Assembly (NCBI RefSeq): GCF_900167135.1
Contig: NZ_FUWZ01000004.1
Coordinates: 186,001-250,000, forward strand
From: Chitinophaga eiseniae
Lineage (GTDB): Bacteria; Bacteroidota; Bacteroidia; Chitinophagales; Chitinophagaceae
Reading direction: 5' to 3'
Length of the DNA stretch: 64,000 bases
The notes beneath the pieces were generated by a model that was not told the origin of the DNA, did not search any database, and worked only from the letters and a program-made list of their open reading frames with translations. How positions within the stretch are numbered: position 1 is the stretch's first letter; every line of letters starts with the position of its first letter. A program made the position numbers and the translations under genes. Shown here piece after piece: positions 63,501-64,000 of this stretch.

Positions 63501-64000
63501 CGCTGTTTTCCGCAAAGGCGGTGACAATGGACGACTGACGGCTATTTTCATGGAAGGCGCTACCCGGTTTGAAATTAAAGAGGTGCAGATTCCTGTCATA
63601 TTTATTGATCCCACCTCTGAAAGTGCCTAGCCAATAAATACCCTGTTGGTCGTTATAGATACATCTTATGGATTGATTGGTTAGACTATAGATGTTTTCA
63701 TCGGAGGGAAGATAATGATCAACGGTGCTTGTCCGGGTATTTAGCACCATAAGCCCTTCTTCGGTGCCAATCCATAGCTGGTGGTCTTTGTCTGGCCTGA
63801 TGCAGTTGATTAATTTATTGTGCAGGAGCGGGATAGCATGATATGGGGCCATGCTGGCGCCATTGGGTTGCAGCGTATACAATCCTGTAGCGGTGCCTAT
63901 CCAGATCTGCCCGTCACTGTCGCCTGTAATTGCCTTGATCTCGTTATCCTGGGCTGTACACCCGGTTTTGTTGTTGGCTATTCGTTTTATGGCACCGGTG
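60508..64000 (-). CDS. hybrid two-component system regulator (HTCS), 5' end beyond the window
   Basis: The frame is open to the last base, so the true start lies past 64000. Over 1160 residues are visible. From the N-terminus: repeated two-component propeller blades (LWIGTEEGLMVL, IYWLGTFRGGINKY, VWVGTNGEGLNVL, IWIGTHGGGVGVY), a Y_Y_Y domain (YAYKLDGFDKDWNYTG), one transmembrane helix (YAYVLYGCAICLLLLYS), histidine kinase with His in FLTNLSHDFRTPISL, ATPase (DTGIGIPKDKKDRIFEHFF, GIGIGLSITKEF), receiver with Asp in LIVSDITMPQMDG, and a C-terminal AraC DNA-binding domain (YQVGFSTPNYFAKSFKAKY). It should sense a xylan oligosaccharide in the periplasm and activate the convergent operon. Confidence 0.95.
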   Translation of the reverse strand, partial: TGAIKRIANNKTGCTAQDNEIKAITGDSDGQIWIGTATGLYTLQPNGASMAPYHAIPLLHNKLINCIRPDKDHQLWIGTEEGLMVLNTRTSTVDHYLPSDENIYSLTNQSIRCIYNDQQGIYWLGTFRGGINKYDRNLHLFNFKPGSAFHENSRQSSIVTAFAENSEGNVFVATDGGGMFEFNRQTGKVHPIDIPLPVTGNKVAIMALQYTHDKKLYIGTYALGLLIINGVTRSYKYLTKVAGREHPGANDIFCIKEDSKGYVWVGTNGEGLNVLKNEQIVTRHTPHPDPAKPNEKKLPFNGYIRAIEEDTAGNIWIGTHGGGVGVYHPGTGQWKIYTQSNSLLPSDKVQTLLCDSKGRMWAGTFGGLSFFDKTQQRFVNFSEKDGLQNVTIYKILEDNSGIIWLSTNMGISSFHVESRKFRNYTRYNGVQNNNFVHNSGIRLSDGDLMFGGLEGINYFTPSDLTLNKHAPRVLLTDLKVSNKSILPDEDGPITAHIAVADNIRLAYKQNFVLSFVALNYTLPTENHYAYKLDGFDKDWNYTGTANSAAYTNLDPGEYTFHVKAANNDGIWSSRDTTIKIHVRPPFWRTIYAYVLYGCAICLLLLYSRYLGIKRIRKKFVLEQERMEVKRLQDIDRLKIKFLTNLSHDFRTPISLIMGPVEQLISGEKAGPRLDRLNMIKRNSRRLLNLVNQLLDFRRMEEHELKLQPTAGDFVAFVREVTDSFRDFAERKNIQFSFISAPVVLNVLFDHDKTERILFNLLSNAFKFTSEKGAVTVTLQLLKKEEVTCRQWVQITVKDTGIGIPKDKKDRIFEHFFQTNTVSSILNQGIGIGLSITKEFVTIHGGTIEVDSEPGQGATFIIELPLKAAAESPVKQEPSEVSVPEVMLQEQEAATSEASEESPDNQEKSVVLIVEDNDDFRFYLKDNLCRSYKIIEANNGKDGWQKALLQHPHLIVSDITMPQMDGISLLQKLKSDKRTNHIPVILLTALTHEVQQIAGLATGANDYITKPFNFEILHAKIRNLLHLNYTLKKTYTKQIKLLSPEIEKVSAEEKLMVRIAAHLEENLTDSQLSVESLSKELGMSRSSLYNKLLDLTGQTPVEYIRSYRLEKAAMLMKKSDLTIAEIAYQVGFSTPNYFAKSFKAKYNLLPSEFMAKMQRDEALE

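Noticed and set aside
1..64000. CRISPR arrays, rRNA genes, insertion sequences
   Set aside because: No regularly spaced repeats, no rRNA-like segments and no transposase-like proteins were seen on either strand.

Overview
The window looks like chromosome of a Chitinophaga-like Bacteroidota (family Chitinophagaceae inferred, not proven). Evidence: five SusC-type TonB receptors (four of them full-architecture) each followed by a SusD-type lipoprotein, two ECF sigma/FecR pairs, a hybrid two-component regulator, a type IX secretion C-terminal domain, Bacteroidota-style promoters (TTG, about 19 bases, TAnnTTTG) often lying directly against the start codon, and few Shine-Dalgarno sites.

Layout. 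1-3.4 kb: the tail of a SusD gene, an unknown membrane protein, and a minus-strand pair (patatin-like lipase plus an exported unknown protein). 3.5-10.2 kb: sigma factor, FecR, SusC with STN signalling domain, SusD, then a strong terminator. 10.3-16.8 kb: a Sec-exported RHS/YD-repeat protein whose C-terminal tip is an HExxH metallopeptidase-like toxin, a candidate immunity gene, a displaced second tip that repeats the RHS junction and carries another HExxH domain, and a second candidate immunity gene. 16.8-23.2 kb: a second sigma/FecR/SusC/SusD operon on the minus strand, converging on the RHS locus. 23.3-29.3 kb: a lipoprotein and an unknown protein, then an aspT-aspD-asparaginase operon that should turn asparagine into alanine, ammonia and CO2 while consuming protons. 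29.6-38.5 kb: a MacB/FtsX-type permease, a DACNV/diadenylate-cyclase-like protein paired with a TonB receptor, an Rnl5-type RNA ligase opposite an amber-interrupted ORF, DinB, an SRPBCC protein and an AraC remnant.

38.6-45 kb: tRNA-Lys(UUU) with promoter and terminator, followed at once by an AT-richer block of exported proteins (DUF6624-like, an esterase, a T9SS Ig-repeat protein, an unknown lipoprotein) ending in a lipid-anchored GH11 xylanase. 45.3-64 kb: a xylan utilisation locus containing GH43, a double CE1 esterase, SusC-SusD-SusC-SusD plus a DUF1735-type lipoprotein (the order of the Prevotella/Bacteroides xus cluster), and a convergent hybrid two-component regulator that runs off the window end.

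How the parts act together. GH11 would cut xylan at the surface, SusD and SusE-like lipoproteins would bind the products, SusC would import them, GH43 and the CE1 enzyme would remove side groups and xylose units, and the hybrid regulator would sense an oligosaccharide. The most unusual elements are the two-tip RHS metallopeptidase cassette with exported immunity candidates, and the DAC-like protein encoded with a TonB receptor. No rRNA, CRISPR array, transposase or integrase was seen.
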